Shown here in pieces: positions 25,707-34,531 of a stretch of DNA of 42,831 nt. A model generated the notes under the pieces. It had not been told where the DNA came from. It worked only from the letters and a program-made list of their open reading frames with translations, and searched no databases. This stretch comes from an uncultured Desulfosporosinus sp. (lineage in GTDB: Bacteria; Bacillota; Desulfitobacteriia; Desulfitobacteriales; Desulfitobacteriaceae): positions 1 through 42,831 of the forward strand of contig CAKMJS010000107.1 of the NCBI GenBank assembly GCA_927405585.1, in the 5' to 3' direction. Every line of letters starts with the position of its first letter. The first letter of the stretch is position 1. Made by a program: the position numbers and the translations under genes.

Positions 25707-27203
25707 ATGGACAGTATTATGCTTGGACTTTTAAATGTATTATCGCCCTTCAATTTGTTGGTGATTGCCGCGGGGACAGGCATTGGCATATTTGTGGGAG
25801 CCATGCCTGGACTTTCTGCAACCATGGCCATTGCACTGCTTCTTCCTGTTACCTTTGGTATGGATCCGGCTGCTGGAATAAGCATGTTAGCCAGTCTTTA
25901 CATGGGAGCAATGTACGGAGGGTCGATTTCTGCCATTCTTCTTAGAACACCTGGAACTCCGGCGGCGGCCGCAACTGTCTTGGATGGATACCCAATGGCC
26001 CAACAAGGACGAGCGGGAAAGGCCTTAGGGGTATCTTTGACAGCCTCCCTTATTGGTGGGGTTATTAGTAGTATCGCACTCTTAACCGTTGCTCCCGTGC
26101 TCGGTAAGGCAGCGCTTTCGTTTGGCCCAGTCGAATTGTTTGCGATTGCAGTATTAGGCATCACGATTATTGGTTCCTTATCTTCAGGTTCTCCTATTAA
26201 GGGAATTCTTTCTGGAGTTGTCGGCTTATTGATTGCCATGATTGGGATGGATCCCATCTCAGGTACGCCACGCTTCACCTTCGGAACCATGTATTTATTT
26301 AATGGTATATCCTTTATTGTTGCTTTGATTGGTCTCTTCTCCATTCCCCAGGCGCTTCGTCTTGTCGAGAAAGATGATGGTGTTCAAAAAGCCCTCAGTT
26401 CTTTTAAGGATAAGATGTTGCCAACCTTCAAAGAACTAAAATCCATGATTGTAACCATATTGCGCTCTAGTGTTATTGGTGTCTTCACGGGATTAATACC
26501 AGGAACGGGTGGAGATACAGCGTGTTGGTTCGGCTATAATGAAGCCAAACGCTTCTCGAAAGAAAAGGAAAAGTTTGGGACAGGACACCCGGAAGGAGTC
26601 GCGGCAGCCGAGGCGGCTAATAATGCAGTTGTCGGCGGAGCTTTGATTCCGACGATTACCTTAGGAATCCCAGGCAGTTCCGCGACGGCGATTCTCTTAG
26701 GTGGCTTAATGGTTCACGGTATCATGCCAGGACCAACTCTTATGACGGATCATGCATTGATTACGTATACCTTAATCTGGGCGGTGTTGCTTTCTAACGT
26801 TTTTATGTTCGCTGAAGGCCTCTTATTGACTCGAGCTGCCGTAACGGTAACCAAGGTACCTAATAAGGTTCTAGCCCCGATCATAGTAATCTTATGTGTT
26901 ATTGGGTCCTTTACTATCAGTAACAGCATTGTCGACGTGTTTGTCATGTTTAGCTTTGGAATTTTAGGATACTTCATGGATAAGCTTAGTATTCCCACTC
27001 CCCCTATGGTTGTGGGTATGATTTTGGGCATGATGCTGGATATCAGCATGAATCAGTCTCTACTTATTAGTGATGGAAGTTGGATGATTTTCATTACAAC
27101 CCCTCTTCCTGCAATTCTGCTCTTCATTGCTTTGATTTCCGTTTTGCAAGCCACGCCAATCTTTAGGATTATCAAACAAAGGCTGAAGAAAATCGCTAGG
27201 TAA
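25707..27203 (+). CDS. tctA: Tripartite tricarboxylate transporter large membrane subunit
   Basis: 498-residue polytopic TctA permease with about 12 membrane segments. GAMPGLSATMAIALLLP and the later IPGTGGDTACWFGYNEAKR are the two repeated Gly/Pro-rich signatures of the family, and ITLGIPGSSATAILLGGLMVHGIMPGP is also characteristic. ATG at 25707 has AAAGGGG (25692-25698) upstream; the 32 codons before it overlap tctB. It performs the cation-coupled uptake step with TctB and TctC. Confidence 0.92.
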   Translation: MDSIMLGLLNVLSPFNLLVIAAGTGIGIFVGAMPGLSATMAIALLLPVTFGMDPAAGISMLASLYMGAMYGGSISAILLRTPGTPAAAATVLDGYPMAQQGRAGKALGVSLTASLIGGVISSIALLTVAPVLGKAALSFGPVELFAIAVLGITIIGSLSSGSPIKGILSGVVGLLIAMIGMDPISGTPRFTFGTMYLFNGISFIVALIGLFSIPQALRLVEKDDGVQKALSSFKDKMLPTFKELKSMIVTILRSSVIGVFTGLIPGTGGDTACWFGYNEAKRFSKEKEKFGTGHPEGVAAAEAANNAVVGGALIPTITLGIPGSSATAILLGGLMVHGIMPGPTLMTDHALITYTLIWAVLLSNVFMFAEGLLLTRAAVTVTKVPNKVLAPIIVILCVIGSFTISNSIVDVFVMFSFGILGYFMDKLSIPTPPMVVGMILGMMLDISMNQSLLISDGSWMIFITTPLPAILLFIALISVLQATPIFRIIKQRLKKIAR

Positions 27204-27220
27204 AAAGAGGAGAATACAAA

Positions 27221-28489
27221 ATGAGTGCCATTGATCAACTATTAGATTCTATACCCATTCCAAGAATGGTGAGAGTTAAACAAGTTTTTGAACGACCGGT
27301 AATCGAGAATGTAGAGCGGGTACTACTCGCTAGACTTGAAAGTAAGAATACAAGCCCCTTGATTAAGCCAGGACAATCTGTGGCTGTAGCAGTCGGTAGC
27401 CGTGGCATCACGGCGTTGCCGAATATGGTTAAAACCATGATCCAGTTTATTAAAGGACAGGGTGGCCTACCGTTTATTGTTCCTGCCATGGGAAGCCACG
27501 GCGGGGCGTCTGCAGAAGGGCAACAAAAGATGCTTCACGGATTTGGTATCACGGAAGAGTCGGTCGGTGCACCGATTCGAGCGACGATGGAAACGGTGCA
27601 AATCGGAGTTTCAGAAAATGGACTTCCGGTATTTGTCGACAAATATGCTTATGAAGCAGATGCCATTGTCATTATCAACCGTATCAAACCGCATATTGCG
27701 TTTCGAGGCAAGTATGAGAGTGGTTTAATGAAAATGATCACCATCGGTCTAGGGAAACAAAAAGGGGCCGATATTTGTCACGAGTTAGGCTTTGGTAAAA
27801 TGGCGGAAAACATTCCGGCCATTGCCCGTGTAATTTTAGAAAAGACAAACCTCATCTTTGCCGTTGGTGTGCTGGAAAATGCTTATCATGAACTGTGTGG
27901 TATTGAAGTTCTAAAAAATGAAGAAATTGAAGTCGGAGAACCAGCCTTACTAGAGGAAGCCAAACGCTTGTGCCCTAAGATTTATTTCGATGCTTTGGAC
28001 GTATTGATCATTGATGAGATCGGTAAAAACATTAGTGGCACGGGATTTGATAACAATGTGGTCGGTCGCTACCATACCCCATATTGCAGTGGGGGGCCTA
28101 TTATTTCTAAAATTGTTACTCTAGACATAACAGATGTCTCCCACGGAAATGGCAATGGTTTAGGAATCCTTGATTTTACAACGAAACGGGCGTTTGACAA
28201 GTTCAGCTTTGAGCAATCTTACCCTAACTCCCTTACTTCTACGGTACCGCTTAGTGTGAAAATTCCTATGGTGTTAAAAAATGATAAACAAGGCATTCAA
28301 GCAGCTATCAAGACCTGTAATATCTTGGATAAAACGAAGGTTAGAATGGTGAGAGTTAAAAACACCTTGCGTCTCGGAGAAATTGAAGTCTCGGAAAATC
28401 TTATTGAAGAAGTCAGGCGTAATTCCAATATGGAAATTGTGAGCTCTGCCTATGACCTGGAATTTAGCGAGCAGGGGAATCTCTTTTAA
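27221..28489 (+). CDS. LarA-family (lactate racemase-like) protein
   Basis: 422-residue DUF2088/LarA homologue. Members use a nickel pincer nucleotide to racemise or epimerise 2-hydroxyacids. The N-terminal Lar_N part (about 1-200) has VAVAVGSRGITALPN, PAMGSHGGAS and INRIKPHIAFRGKYESGLMKM, whose His and Lys residues are candidates for metal and cofactor binding; the C-terminal part ends EIVSSAYDLEF. ATG at 27221, AGAGGAG upstream, 17 bases after tctA, so it is co-transcribed with the transporter. Cofactor genes larB, larC and larE are not in the window. Inverting the C2 centre of the imported acid is the inferred job. Confidence 0.8.
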   Translation: MSAIDQLLDSIPIPRMVRVKQVFERPVIENVERVLLARLESKNTSPLIKPGQSVAVAVGSRGITALPNMVKTMIQFIKGQGGLPFIVPAMGSHGGASAEGQQKMLHGFGITEESVGAPIRATMETVQIGVSENGLPVFVDKYAYEADAIVIINRIKPHIAFRGKYESGLMKMITIGLGKQKGADICHELGFGKMAENIPAIARVILEKTNLIFAVGVLENAYHELCGIEVLKNEEIEVGEPALLEEAKRLCPKIYFDALDVLIIDEIGKNISGTGFDNNVVGRYHTPYCSGGPIISKIVTLDITDVSHGNGNGLGILDFTTKRAFDKFSFEQSYPNSLTSTVPLSVKIPMVLKNDKQGIQAAIKTCNILDKTKVRMVRVKNTLRLGEIEVSENLIEEVRRNSNMEIVSSAYDLEFSEQGNLF

Positions 28490-28518
28490 TAATTCGGTAG
28501 AGTTGTTGTGAGTTGGAC

Positions 28519-28542
28519 GTTGCAAGTGTTGCAATTGTTGCG
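28519..28542 (+). promoter_or_regulatory. Upstream activator site of the dehydratase promoter
   Basis: GTTGC direct repeats start at 28519, 28528 and 28537 (nine-base spacing). GTTGCAATTGTTGCG (28528-28542) is identical to 23883-23897. It lies 110 bases above the -24 GG, which is 22 bases (two turns) more than in the tctC case. Confidence 0.75.
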
Positions 28543-28573
28543 TGAAAAAATGACTTAAACAACCGTAGTAGAA

Positions 28574-28611
28574 TATAAACCCAGTAACACGCCATAACAC
28601 ACAGGTTTATA
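28574..28611. other. Inverted repeat between activator site and promoter
   Basis: TATAAACC (28574-28581) and GGTTTATA (28604-28611) around a 22-base loop. It could help end the larA-like transcript or bend the DNA between activator and promoter. Confidence 0.3.
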
Positions 28612-28636
28612 AGTCGAGACGAGGAAAAATATGATT

Positions 28637-28652
28637 TGGCACATCTTTTGCA
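28637..28652 (+). promoter_or_regulatory. Sigma-54 promoter for the dehydratase operon
   Basis: TGGCACATCTTTTGCA, with GG at 28638-28639 and GC at 28650-28651. A near-perfect match to the -24/-12 consensus. Confidence 0.9.
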
Positions 28653-28731
28653 ATAAGTAGTGAAGCAAGCGCTCGATGAATAAACGAAACAGAAAAACAG
28701 CTGAATCAGGTTGGATAGGGGGAAATGCACG

Positions 28732-30402
28732 TTGAAGAAGATGTTGCGTGGCTCACAAGAGTTATTTGAGGGCATTAAAGGGGCGTATCCCAGGGCCATG
28801 TTGAAATCGGTAGGGTACACGAAGGAAGACCTAAGAAAACCGATTATCGGAGTCGTAAGTGCTTGGTCTGAAATGCACCCAGGGAGCTACAGCAATAAGG
28901 AGTTGGCTCAATTTGTTAAAGCTGGGGTTTGGGCAGCAGGGGGAACCCCGGTAGAATTCCATACCATAGCAGTCTGTGATGCGGTCGCTCAAGGTTTAGG
29001 GATGCATTATTCTTTACCCAGCAGAGAACTTGTCGCAGCTGAAATTGAATTAATGGTGGGATCCGGGGGGTTTGACGGTCTGGTTTTAATACCGTCTTGC
29101 GATAAGTCCCCAGTTGGGATGCTCATGGCGGCCGCTAGGCTCGACATTCCAACCATCTTTTTACCGCCTGGCCCTATGCTTTCCCATTTCGACGGGAATG
29201 GGGAGCAGCGGGTCATGTCGGATATAAAGGAAGCCATGGGGGCAATAAAAAAGCAACTGATTACAGAGGAACAGTTTGAAGCGGTTGAGAGCGATACCTG
29301 CACAACGGTTGGAGTCTGTGGCATGATGGGTACAGGAAATACCATGGGCTGCCTCATTGAAGCGTTAGGAATGAGTTTGCCTGAGACTGCAACGACTCCA
29401 ACTGTTTACGCAGAAAAGCGTCGTCAGGCTAAAAAAACTGGAGAACGTATCATAGAAATGGTTCGTGAGAATCTGAGGCCGAGGCAAATCTTGACTCCTG
29501 CAAATCTTGACAATGCCGTTCGCTTTCTTATGGCCATTGGAGGCTCAACCAATGCTATCCTGCACTTGCCGGCACTCGCCCGAGAAGCAGGTTTTGAATT
29601 AAGCCTGGATCGCATTGATGAACTATCGGGTGCAACACCCTGTGTAGCGAAATTTAAACCCTCCAGTAAGTTTACTCTGTGGGATTTTTTCCAAGCAGGG
29701 GGTGTGGGTGCCATACTTGGGATTCTAGAGCCACTTATTGATAATAATGTCCTTACAGTGACTGGGAATACTATTGCCGCCTATAGTCAGGAAGTAAGAA
29801 ATTCGGAGGCCATTCGTCCCTTAAGTAATCCGTTTCACCCGCAAGGTGGAGTTGTAATCCTTAAGGGAAATCTCTCACCCGATGGTGCCGTGATCAAGGT
29901 GAGCGGGATCAAGAATGCCCCGACACGCCAGGTGGGTACCGCCAAGACCTTCGATTCAGAAGAAGATGTGATGGACCACATTATGACTAAAGAAATCAAA
30001 CCCGGGGACGTATTAGTCATCCGGTATGAAGGCCCCGCAGGAGGACCGGGAATGAGGGAATTATCGATTCCGGCAGCCCTGATAACGGGCATGGGCCTTG
30101 GTGATAGTGTAGCCATGATTACAGATGGCCGTTTTTCCGGTGCCACAAAAGGTTTCTGCATAGGTCATGTAACGCCTGAAGCCCACGTGGGAGGACCGAT
30201 CGCCATCGTCCAAGACGGCGATTCGATCGAAATCGATATTGAACACAAACTCTTAAATCTGCTGATTAGCCCTGAAGAGATGGCGGAACGCTTAGAAAAA
30301 CTACCGCCTCGGAAGCCTCCTGTTGATACCGGATTTCTAGGGTTATACTGTCGTAATGTTGGGCAAGCGAATCACGGAGCCTTGTTAGAAAAAAAAGATT
30401 AA
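28732..30402 (+). CDS. IlvD/Edd-family dehydratase
   Basis: 556-residue iron-sulfur dehydratase related to dihydroxy-acid, gluconate and pentonate dehydratases. [39 protein letters not shown] and [20 protein letters not shown] carry the expected cluster Cys residues, and [20 protein letters not shown] is the C-terminal signature. The segment usually PGHIHL reads PGSYSN, and KIVPGM reads KSPVGM, so it is probably not the house-keeping IlvD. TTG at 28732 is chosen because AGGGGG lies about nine bases upstream; an ATG at 28741 is possible. It is first in a sigma-54 operon with the UxaA-type lyase, so a sugar acid or hydroxydicarboxylate is likely. Confidence 0.88.
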   Translation: MKKMLRGSQELFEGIKGAYPRAMLKSVGYTKEDLRKPIIGVVSAWSEMHPGSYSNKELAQFVKAGVWAAGGTPVEFHTIAVCDAVAQGLGMHYSLPSRELVAAEIELMVGSGGFDGLVLIPSCDKSPVGMLMAAARLDIPTIFLPPGPMLSHFDGNGEQRVMSDIKEAMGAIKKQLITEEQFEAVESDTCTTVGVCGMMGTGNTMGCLIEALGMSLPETATTPTVYAEKRRQAKKTGERIIEMVRENLRPRQILTPANLDNAVRFLMAIGGSTNAILHLPALAREAGFELSLDRIDELSGATPCVAKFKPSSKFTLWDFFQAGGVGAILGILEPLIDNNVLTVTGNTIAAYSQEVRNSEAIRPLSNPFHPQGGVVILKGNLSPDGAVIKVSGIKNAPTRQVGTAKTFDSEEDVMDHIMTKEIKPGDVLVIRYEGPAGGPGMRELSIPAALITGMGLGDSVAMITDGRFSGATKGFCIGHVTPEAHVGGPIAIVQDGDSIEIDIEHKLLNLLISPEEMAERLEKLPPRKPPVDTGFLGLYCRNVGQANHGALLEKKD

Positions 30403-30423
30403 GCGAGTTAGGATGATATAAAA

Positions 30424-30705
30424 ATGCATACTGCTTTACGCATGGATCCTCGTGACAACGTGGCTGTTGTACTGAGAGAGGTTAGAAAGGGTGAAGACGT
30501 TCTCATAAATTTGGAAACTGGCGTTGTTCATTTAACGGCCCAAAGTGATATCCCTTTTGGACATAAAATTTCCGTAACCAACCTTCTGGTAAGCGAGCCT
30601 ATTATCAAATACGGTGAAGAGATTGGAAATGCAAAAATACCGATCCAACCTGGGGAGTGGGTTCATCTACAAAATATTTATTGCGAACGGGGCCGAGAAA
30701 ACTAG
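30424..30705 (+). CDS. UxaA-type lyase, SAF-domain small subunit
   Basis: 93-residue SAF domain matching the N-terminal part of altronate/galactarate dehydratases and the SuyA subunit of sulfolactate sulfo-lyase. MDPRDNVAVVLREVRKGEDV and FGHKISVTNLLVSEPIIKYGEEIG are typical of the UxaA N-terminal domain. It starts 22 bases after the dehydratase and ends 38 bases before the large subunit, which it probably joins as a complex. Confidence 0.88.
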   Translation: MHTALRMDPRDNVAVVLREVRKGEDVLINLETGVVHLTAQSDIPFGHKISVTNLLVSEPIIKYGEEIGNAKIPIQPGEWVHLQNIYCERGREN

Positions 30706-30742
30706 AACGGCCAAAACTTCCGGGGAGAGGAATAAAAGAAAC

Positions 30743-31915
30743 ATGCATACATTTTATGGATATAAGCGTCAGCTAGGGTTACCGGGGGTTAGAAATTGGG
30801 TTGCTGTTATACCCTCCGTTTTTTGTGCCAATACAGTTGTGAAGCGGATTGTCCAACAGGTGGAAGGAACGGTTGAACTCACCCATCCGGTCGGATGTAG
30901 TCAAGTCGGGTTAGATTTAGAACTCACAGCGAAAGCATTAAAGGGAATTGCCAGGCACCCGAACTTCTTCGGAGTTGTAGTAGTCGGTCTTGGGTGTGAA
31001 CGGTTTCGGGCACAAGAATTAGCTGACAGTATTGCCGCTACTGGTAAACCTGTCGAATTGATTATGATACAAGAAGAAGGTGATACTCAATTAGCAATCT
31101 CTAAAGGAGTCCGTTTGGCACAAGAGTTAGTAGAACAAGCGGCCAAACAGCAAAAAGAGGAATTTCCGTTATCGGAACTATGTTTAGGTCTTAAATGTGG
31201 TGGAACGGATGCAACATCGGGAATCGCCGCTAATCCAGCCCTCGGATGGGTCACAGACCAAATTGTAGCCGAAGGCGGCAGTGCCATGTTGACCGAGGTC
31301 ACAGAACTGATTGGGGCTGAGCATGTTCTGGCCAGACGGGCCGTAACACCTGAGGTGGGACAAAAAATCCTAGACACTGTCCGGAAGATGGAAAATAAAT
31401 TAAAAATCGGAACGGCCCATGGTGATCTCCAAAATCGCTCGGCATTGATCTCGCCTGGCAATGAGGATGGGGGAGTAACGACAGTAGTAGAGAAAGCACT
31501 CGGTGGAATTCACAAAGGGGGAACCGGACCCATAACTGGAGTACTTGATTATGGAGAGCCTCTCGTGAAGCACGGCCTATATGTCCTAGACTGCCCTGGT
31601 CATGACGGAGAAGCAGTGACGGGACTAGCGGCCTCCGGTTGCCAAGTCGTCGTTTTCACCACTGGAAGAGGAACCCCCACTGGTTTTCCGGGTGTACCTG
31701 TGATTAAAATCACAGGAAACACTTCAACCTTTGAGCGAATGAAATTTAACCTTGATTTTAACGCAGGGGAGATTATTGATAAAGGCTTAAGCATCGCTGA
31801 AGTTGGGGAAGGACTCTTGCAGACGGTCCTCGAAACTGCCTCAGGTGTGCCTACCAAAGCAGAAATCGGCCTTCATGATGAGCTGTTTTGTATTACCAGA
31901 AGTTACGGTGGTTAA
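30743..31915 (+). CDS. UxaA-family lyase, large subunit
   Basis: 390-residue C-terminal catalytic part of a UxaA/GarD/SuyB-type hydro-lyase. HPVGCSQVGLDLELT, VVVGLGCERFRAQELA, LCLGLKCGGTDATSGIAANPALG and FTTGRGTPTGFPGVPVIKITGN are conserved blocks, with Cys residues suited to an Fe or Fe-S site. In altronate dehydratase the two parts are fused; here they are separate genes, as in suyAB. ATG at 30743 has GAGAGG 13 bases upstream; the longer frame from 30614 overlaps the small subunit. It may dehydrate a sugar diacid or remove sulfite from sulfolactate. The context does not settle which. Confidence 0.88.
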   Translation: MHTFYGYKRQLGLPGVRNWVAVIPSVFCANTVVKRIVQQVEGTVELTHPVGCSQVGLDLELTAKALKGIARHPNFFGVVVVGLGCERFRAQELADSIAATGKPVELIMIQEEGDTQLAISKGVRLAQELVEQAAKQQKEEFPLSELCLGLKCGGTDATSGIAANPALGWVTDQIVAEGGSAMLTEVTELIGAEHVLARRAVTPEVGQKILDTVRKMENKLKIGTAHGDLQNRSALISPGNEDGGVTTVVEKALGGIHKGGTGPITGVLDYGEPLVKHGLYVLDCPGHDGEAVTGLAASGCQVVVFTTGRGTPTGFPGVPVIKITGNTSTFERMKFNLDFNAGEIIDKGLSIAEVGEGLLQTVLETASGVPTKAEIGLHDELFCITRSYGG

Positions 31916-31918
31916 GCA

Positions 31919-31939
31919 AGTGAACTCGTTTAGTTGAAC
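31919..31939 (+). promoter_or_regulatory. Motif shared with activator leader
   Basis: AGTGAACTCGTT (31919-31930) is identical to the reverse complement of 21919-21930, and GTTGAAC follows in both. It lies 85-105 bases before the aldolase start. No clear sigma-A or sigma-54 promoter is seen next to it. Confidence 0.4.
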
Positions 31940-32024
31940 AACGAAAATCCGTCCACTTCCACTTGTAGACGTGAAGGCTCACGATTGGATTAAAGGATAA
32001 AGTTTTTTGAGGGAGGTTTGAAGT

Positions 32025-32924
32025 ATGTCGTTCGAACTAAAAGGAGTATATGCTCCTATTCCAACACCGTTTGTCGACGGCAAAATTGCCTTCGATAAAT
32101 TGGAGAGCAATTTAGACAATTGGCTTGGCTCAAAGCTTGAAGGCTTGGTCGTATTGGGTTCTAACGGTGAGTTTGTATTATTGAGTTCTGAAGAAAAAAT
32201 TCAGCTTATTACGTTTGTTTGTCAAAAAGCCAAGGGACGTAAACCTGTCATTGCTGGAACGGGTGCAGAGTCCACTGCAGAAACTATTTACTTAAGCCAC
32301 CAAGCTGCCGCCGCCGGGGTTGACGCAGTGTTAGTGGTAACCCCCCATTATTATAAAGGTTCTATGTCAGACAAGGCACTGAAACAATTCTATCTTGATG
32401 TCGCCGAGTCTAGTCCTGTTCCTGTTATCTTGTACAATATGCCGGGTAACACAGGGATTAATTTATCCTACAAGCTTGTCGCCGAATTAGCTCAACATCC
32501 TAACATTATGGGCATTAAGGATAGCGGGGGAAATATCGTCCAGATCGCGGAGGTAATTCGTAACACCTCTTCTGATTTTGCCGTGTTTGCTGGTTCTGCC
32601 AGTTTTCTCTATACCAGTTTGGCTTTAGGTGCTAAAGGCGGAACCTTAGCCCTCGCCAATGTATTCCCTAATGAGTGTGCTGAGGTTCAGGAACTATTTG
32701 AGGCAGGCAAATGGGAGGAATCTAAAGCATTGCAACTTAGACTCTTGGAGAGCAATGCTGCGGTAACTGCTCGTTTTGGGATTGCGGGTCTTAAAGCCGC
32801 TTTGGATATGCTTGGTTATTATGGAGGAGATCCCCGTCTACCCCTCCTGCCTCTAGGCGATGTAGAAAGAGCTGAGCTTAGAGTAATACTAACTCGTACA
32901 CAATTCGTTACTAACCTTTCTTAA
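32025..32924 (+). CDS. DapA/NanA-family aldolase, 4-hydroxy-2-oxoglutarate aldolase-like
   Basis: 299-residue class I aldolase. Schiff-base Lys165 is in GIKDSGGN and catalytic Tyr137 in YNMPGNTG. VLGSNGEFVLLSSEEK, AGTGAESTAETI, VVTPHYYKGSMSDKAL and SNAAVTARFGIAGLK with GYYGG near the end resemble the mammalian HOGA1 type (recalled from memory) more than DapA, whose GTTGE loop is GSNGE here. HOGA enzymes split 4-hydroxy-2-oxoglutarate to pyruvate and glyoxylate. ATG at 32025 has GGGAGG upstream. It lies 109 bases after the lyase with a terminator behind it. 2-keto-3-deoxy-sugar-acid aldolase remains possible. Confidence 0.87.
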   Translation: MSFELKGVYAPIPTPFVDGKIAFDKLESNLDNWLGSKLEGLVVLGSNGEFVLLSSEEKIQLITFVCQKAKGRKPVIAGTGAESTAETIYLSHQAAAAGVDAVLVVTPHYYKGSMSDKALKQFYLDVAESSPVPVILYNMPGNTGINLSYKLVAELAQHPNIMGIKDSGGNIVQIAEVIRNTSSDFAVFAGSASFLYTSLALGAKGGTLALANVFPNECAEVQELFEAGKWEESKALQLRLLESNAAVTARFGIAGLKAALDMLGYYGGDPRLPLLPLGDVERAELRVILTRTQFVTNLS

Positions 32925-32953
32925 ATCTGTTATCCTCCTCCTTTTTTATAATA

Positions 32954-32982
32954 GAGCTGCTTAACAGGCAGCTCCTTTTTTC
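32954..32982 (+). terminator. Terminator after aldolase gene
   Basis: GAGCTGC (32954-32960) / GCAGCTC (32968-32974), seven-base loop, then a T run. Confidence 0.88.
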
Positions 32983-33047
32983 ATATAATTAGCCCGCTTG
33001 ATGCAAGCCAAAACACATATTTTGGGTTCCAGATAAGGAGTTCAGCG

Positions 33048-34451
33048 ATGACAATATTATTAACCCGTATCCGCAGTATAATTACTTTATGTCTAGCGAT
33101 TGTTTACTTAAGTAACCTGTATATCAAATCTGATTTAATAACGAATCTTAATCTAATTCTTCTGGTCATCGTACTCGCACTGAGCATGACTGTTGTCACT
33201 GGTACAGCAAAAGTGATCGGGTATGCGTCCTTTGCACTAAGCATTATTCTATTACTTGTCTATCACGCTCCGCTAAGCATATGGGAGCAAGCTTTGCAGG
33301 GTAACCTTTACCTAGTAGTTATGTTTACCTTGGTACCGCTGTTAGGGATTCCTATTCAGTACGGAGGGTATTTCGAATCTTTACAAGGTGTATTCAGGCG
33401 CTATGTCCATACAAACAGCCGTTTTTACTTGTTAGTGAGTTTTATTTCTGCATTTATCGGATCTTTGGTTAATATGGCGGCCGTGCCATTAGTGCATCAA
33501 ATTAGCCTGGCTAGCGATATAAGTTCTAATAAAAAATTACTTAGTGTTGCTATCAGTAGAGGGTTTACCACTGGCACGATTTGGGCGCCAACGACGGCAG
33601 CAATAGCCTTGATTATAGAATTAACGGGTGTCGAATGGCCTGTTTTTTTCCCGTATGGCATTTTATTTGGGATAATAGCTGGTTTGATCGGATATACCAT
33701 GATGTTGTTGGTACTGAGAAAAACAGATAATAGTTTTGCTCCAGTTGCGGCAAAAACAACTTCTGTAGATAAAGAAATTAACGCAAATGCAAAAATCAAT
33801 TTTCGGAAAGTTCTAGAGTTAAGCTTTTTTGGGAGCATATTAATATTTCTCATTACAATTGTATCCCTAATAACCGGAATATCAACGATCAATGTGGTTT
33901 CCATTACTTCGTTGGTTTTCCCTGTCATCTGGCTGGCCCTGATCGGTCGTTTGCCAGTACTAATCAGAGAGTTTAAGGGGGGCTATTTTACTGAAAGACT
34001 ACCAAAATTAAAAAATGAAATTGTCCTTTTTGTTGGGGCAGGATTGTTCGCAACTAGTATCTCATATTCTCACCTTGGGGATTATGTACCACAATTTCTA
34101 AACCTGATCGTGGGTAATAACGCTTTGTTACTTGCCGTTGTCATTATTTACGGTAGTCTCACTTTGGCAATTTTGGGTGTACATCCGATTATTACGGTCA
34201 CCATTCTTAGTGGAACGGTTAGCCCTGCAGCTTACGGAGCGACTCCTACATACATGGCCTTGATTCTGGCCATAAGCTGGGCGATGGGAGTTACAATATC
34301 TCCTTCAGCAGCAAATGTTATTGCGATTTCTGGATTAACCGAGCAATCTCCAATTCTGGTAGGAGTTCGTTGGAATGGATTATATGTTCTGATTGTATCA
34401 GCTGTGCTAATTATAACCATGACGCTTTTTAGAGCTATCGGATTAATATAG
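33048..34451 (+). CDS. Polytopic membrane permease, probable anion transporter
   Basis: 467 residues, almost entirely hydrophobic, with about 12 membrane segments and a short charged loop near 238-252. FTTGTIWAPTTAAIAL in the first half and GVTISPSAANVIAISGLTEQSP in the second look like the paired re-entrant helices of ion-transporter-superfamily carriers (DcuC/ArsB/SLC13-like), and IYGSLTLAILGVHPI is similar in style. I cannot assign a family with certainty. ATG at 33048 has AAGGAG eight bases before. It lies between the aldolase and the NicX-like gene and has its own upstream gap. Import or export of an organic anion of the pathway is the inferred job. Confidence 0.7.
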   Translation: MTILLTRIRSIITLCLAIVYLSNLYIKSDLITNLNLILLVIVLALSMTVVTGTAKVIGYASFALSIILLLVYHAPLSIWEQALQGNLYLVVMFTLVPLLGIPIQYGGYFESLQGVFRRYVHTNSRFYLLVSFISAFIGSLVNMAAVPLVHQISLASDISSNKKLLSVAISRGFTTGTIWAPTTAAIALIIELTGVEWPVFFPYGILFGIIAGLIGYTMMLLVLRKTDNSFAPVAAKTTSVDKEINANAKINFRKVLELSFFGSILIFLITIVSLITGISTINVVSITSLVFPVIWLALIGRLPVLIREFKGGYFTERLPKLKNEIVLFVGAGLFATSISYSHLGDYVPQFLNLIVGNNALLLAVVIIYGSLTLAILGVHPIITVTILSGTVSPAAYGATPTYMALILAISWAMGVTISPSAANVIAISGLTEQSPILVGVRWNGLYVLIVSAVLIITMTLFRAIGLI

Positions 34452-34531
34452 GTTATAATAATAGAAAGTACCTGCTTGCAAGTAGATTTTTTGCGGGTGG
34501 ATATTCTGTATAACCAGAAAGGGGCAATAAA

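Noticed and set aside
28732-30402. House-keeping dihydroxy-acid dehydratase (ilvD)
   Set aside because: No branched-chain genes are near, signature segments differ, and it is under a sigma-54 promoter with sugar-acid-type genes.
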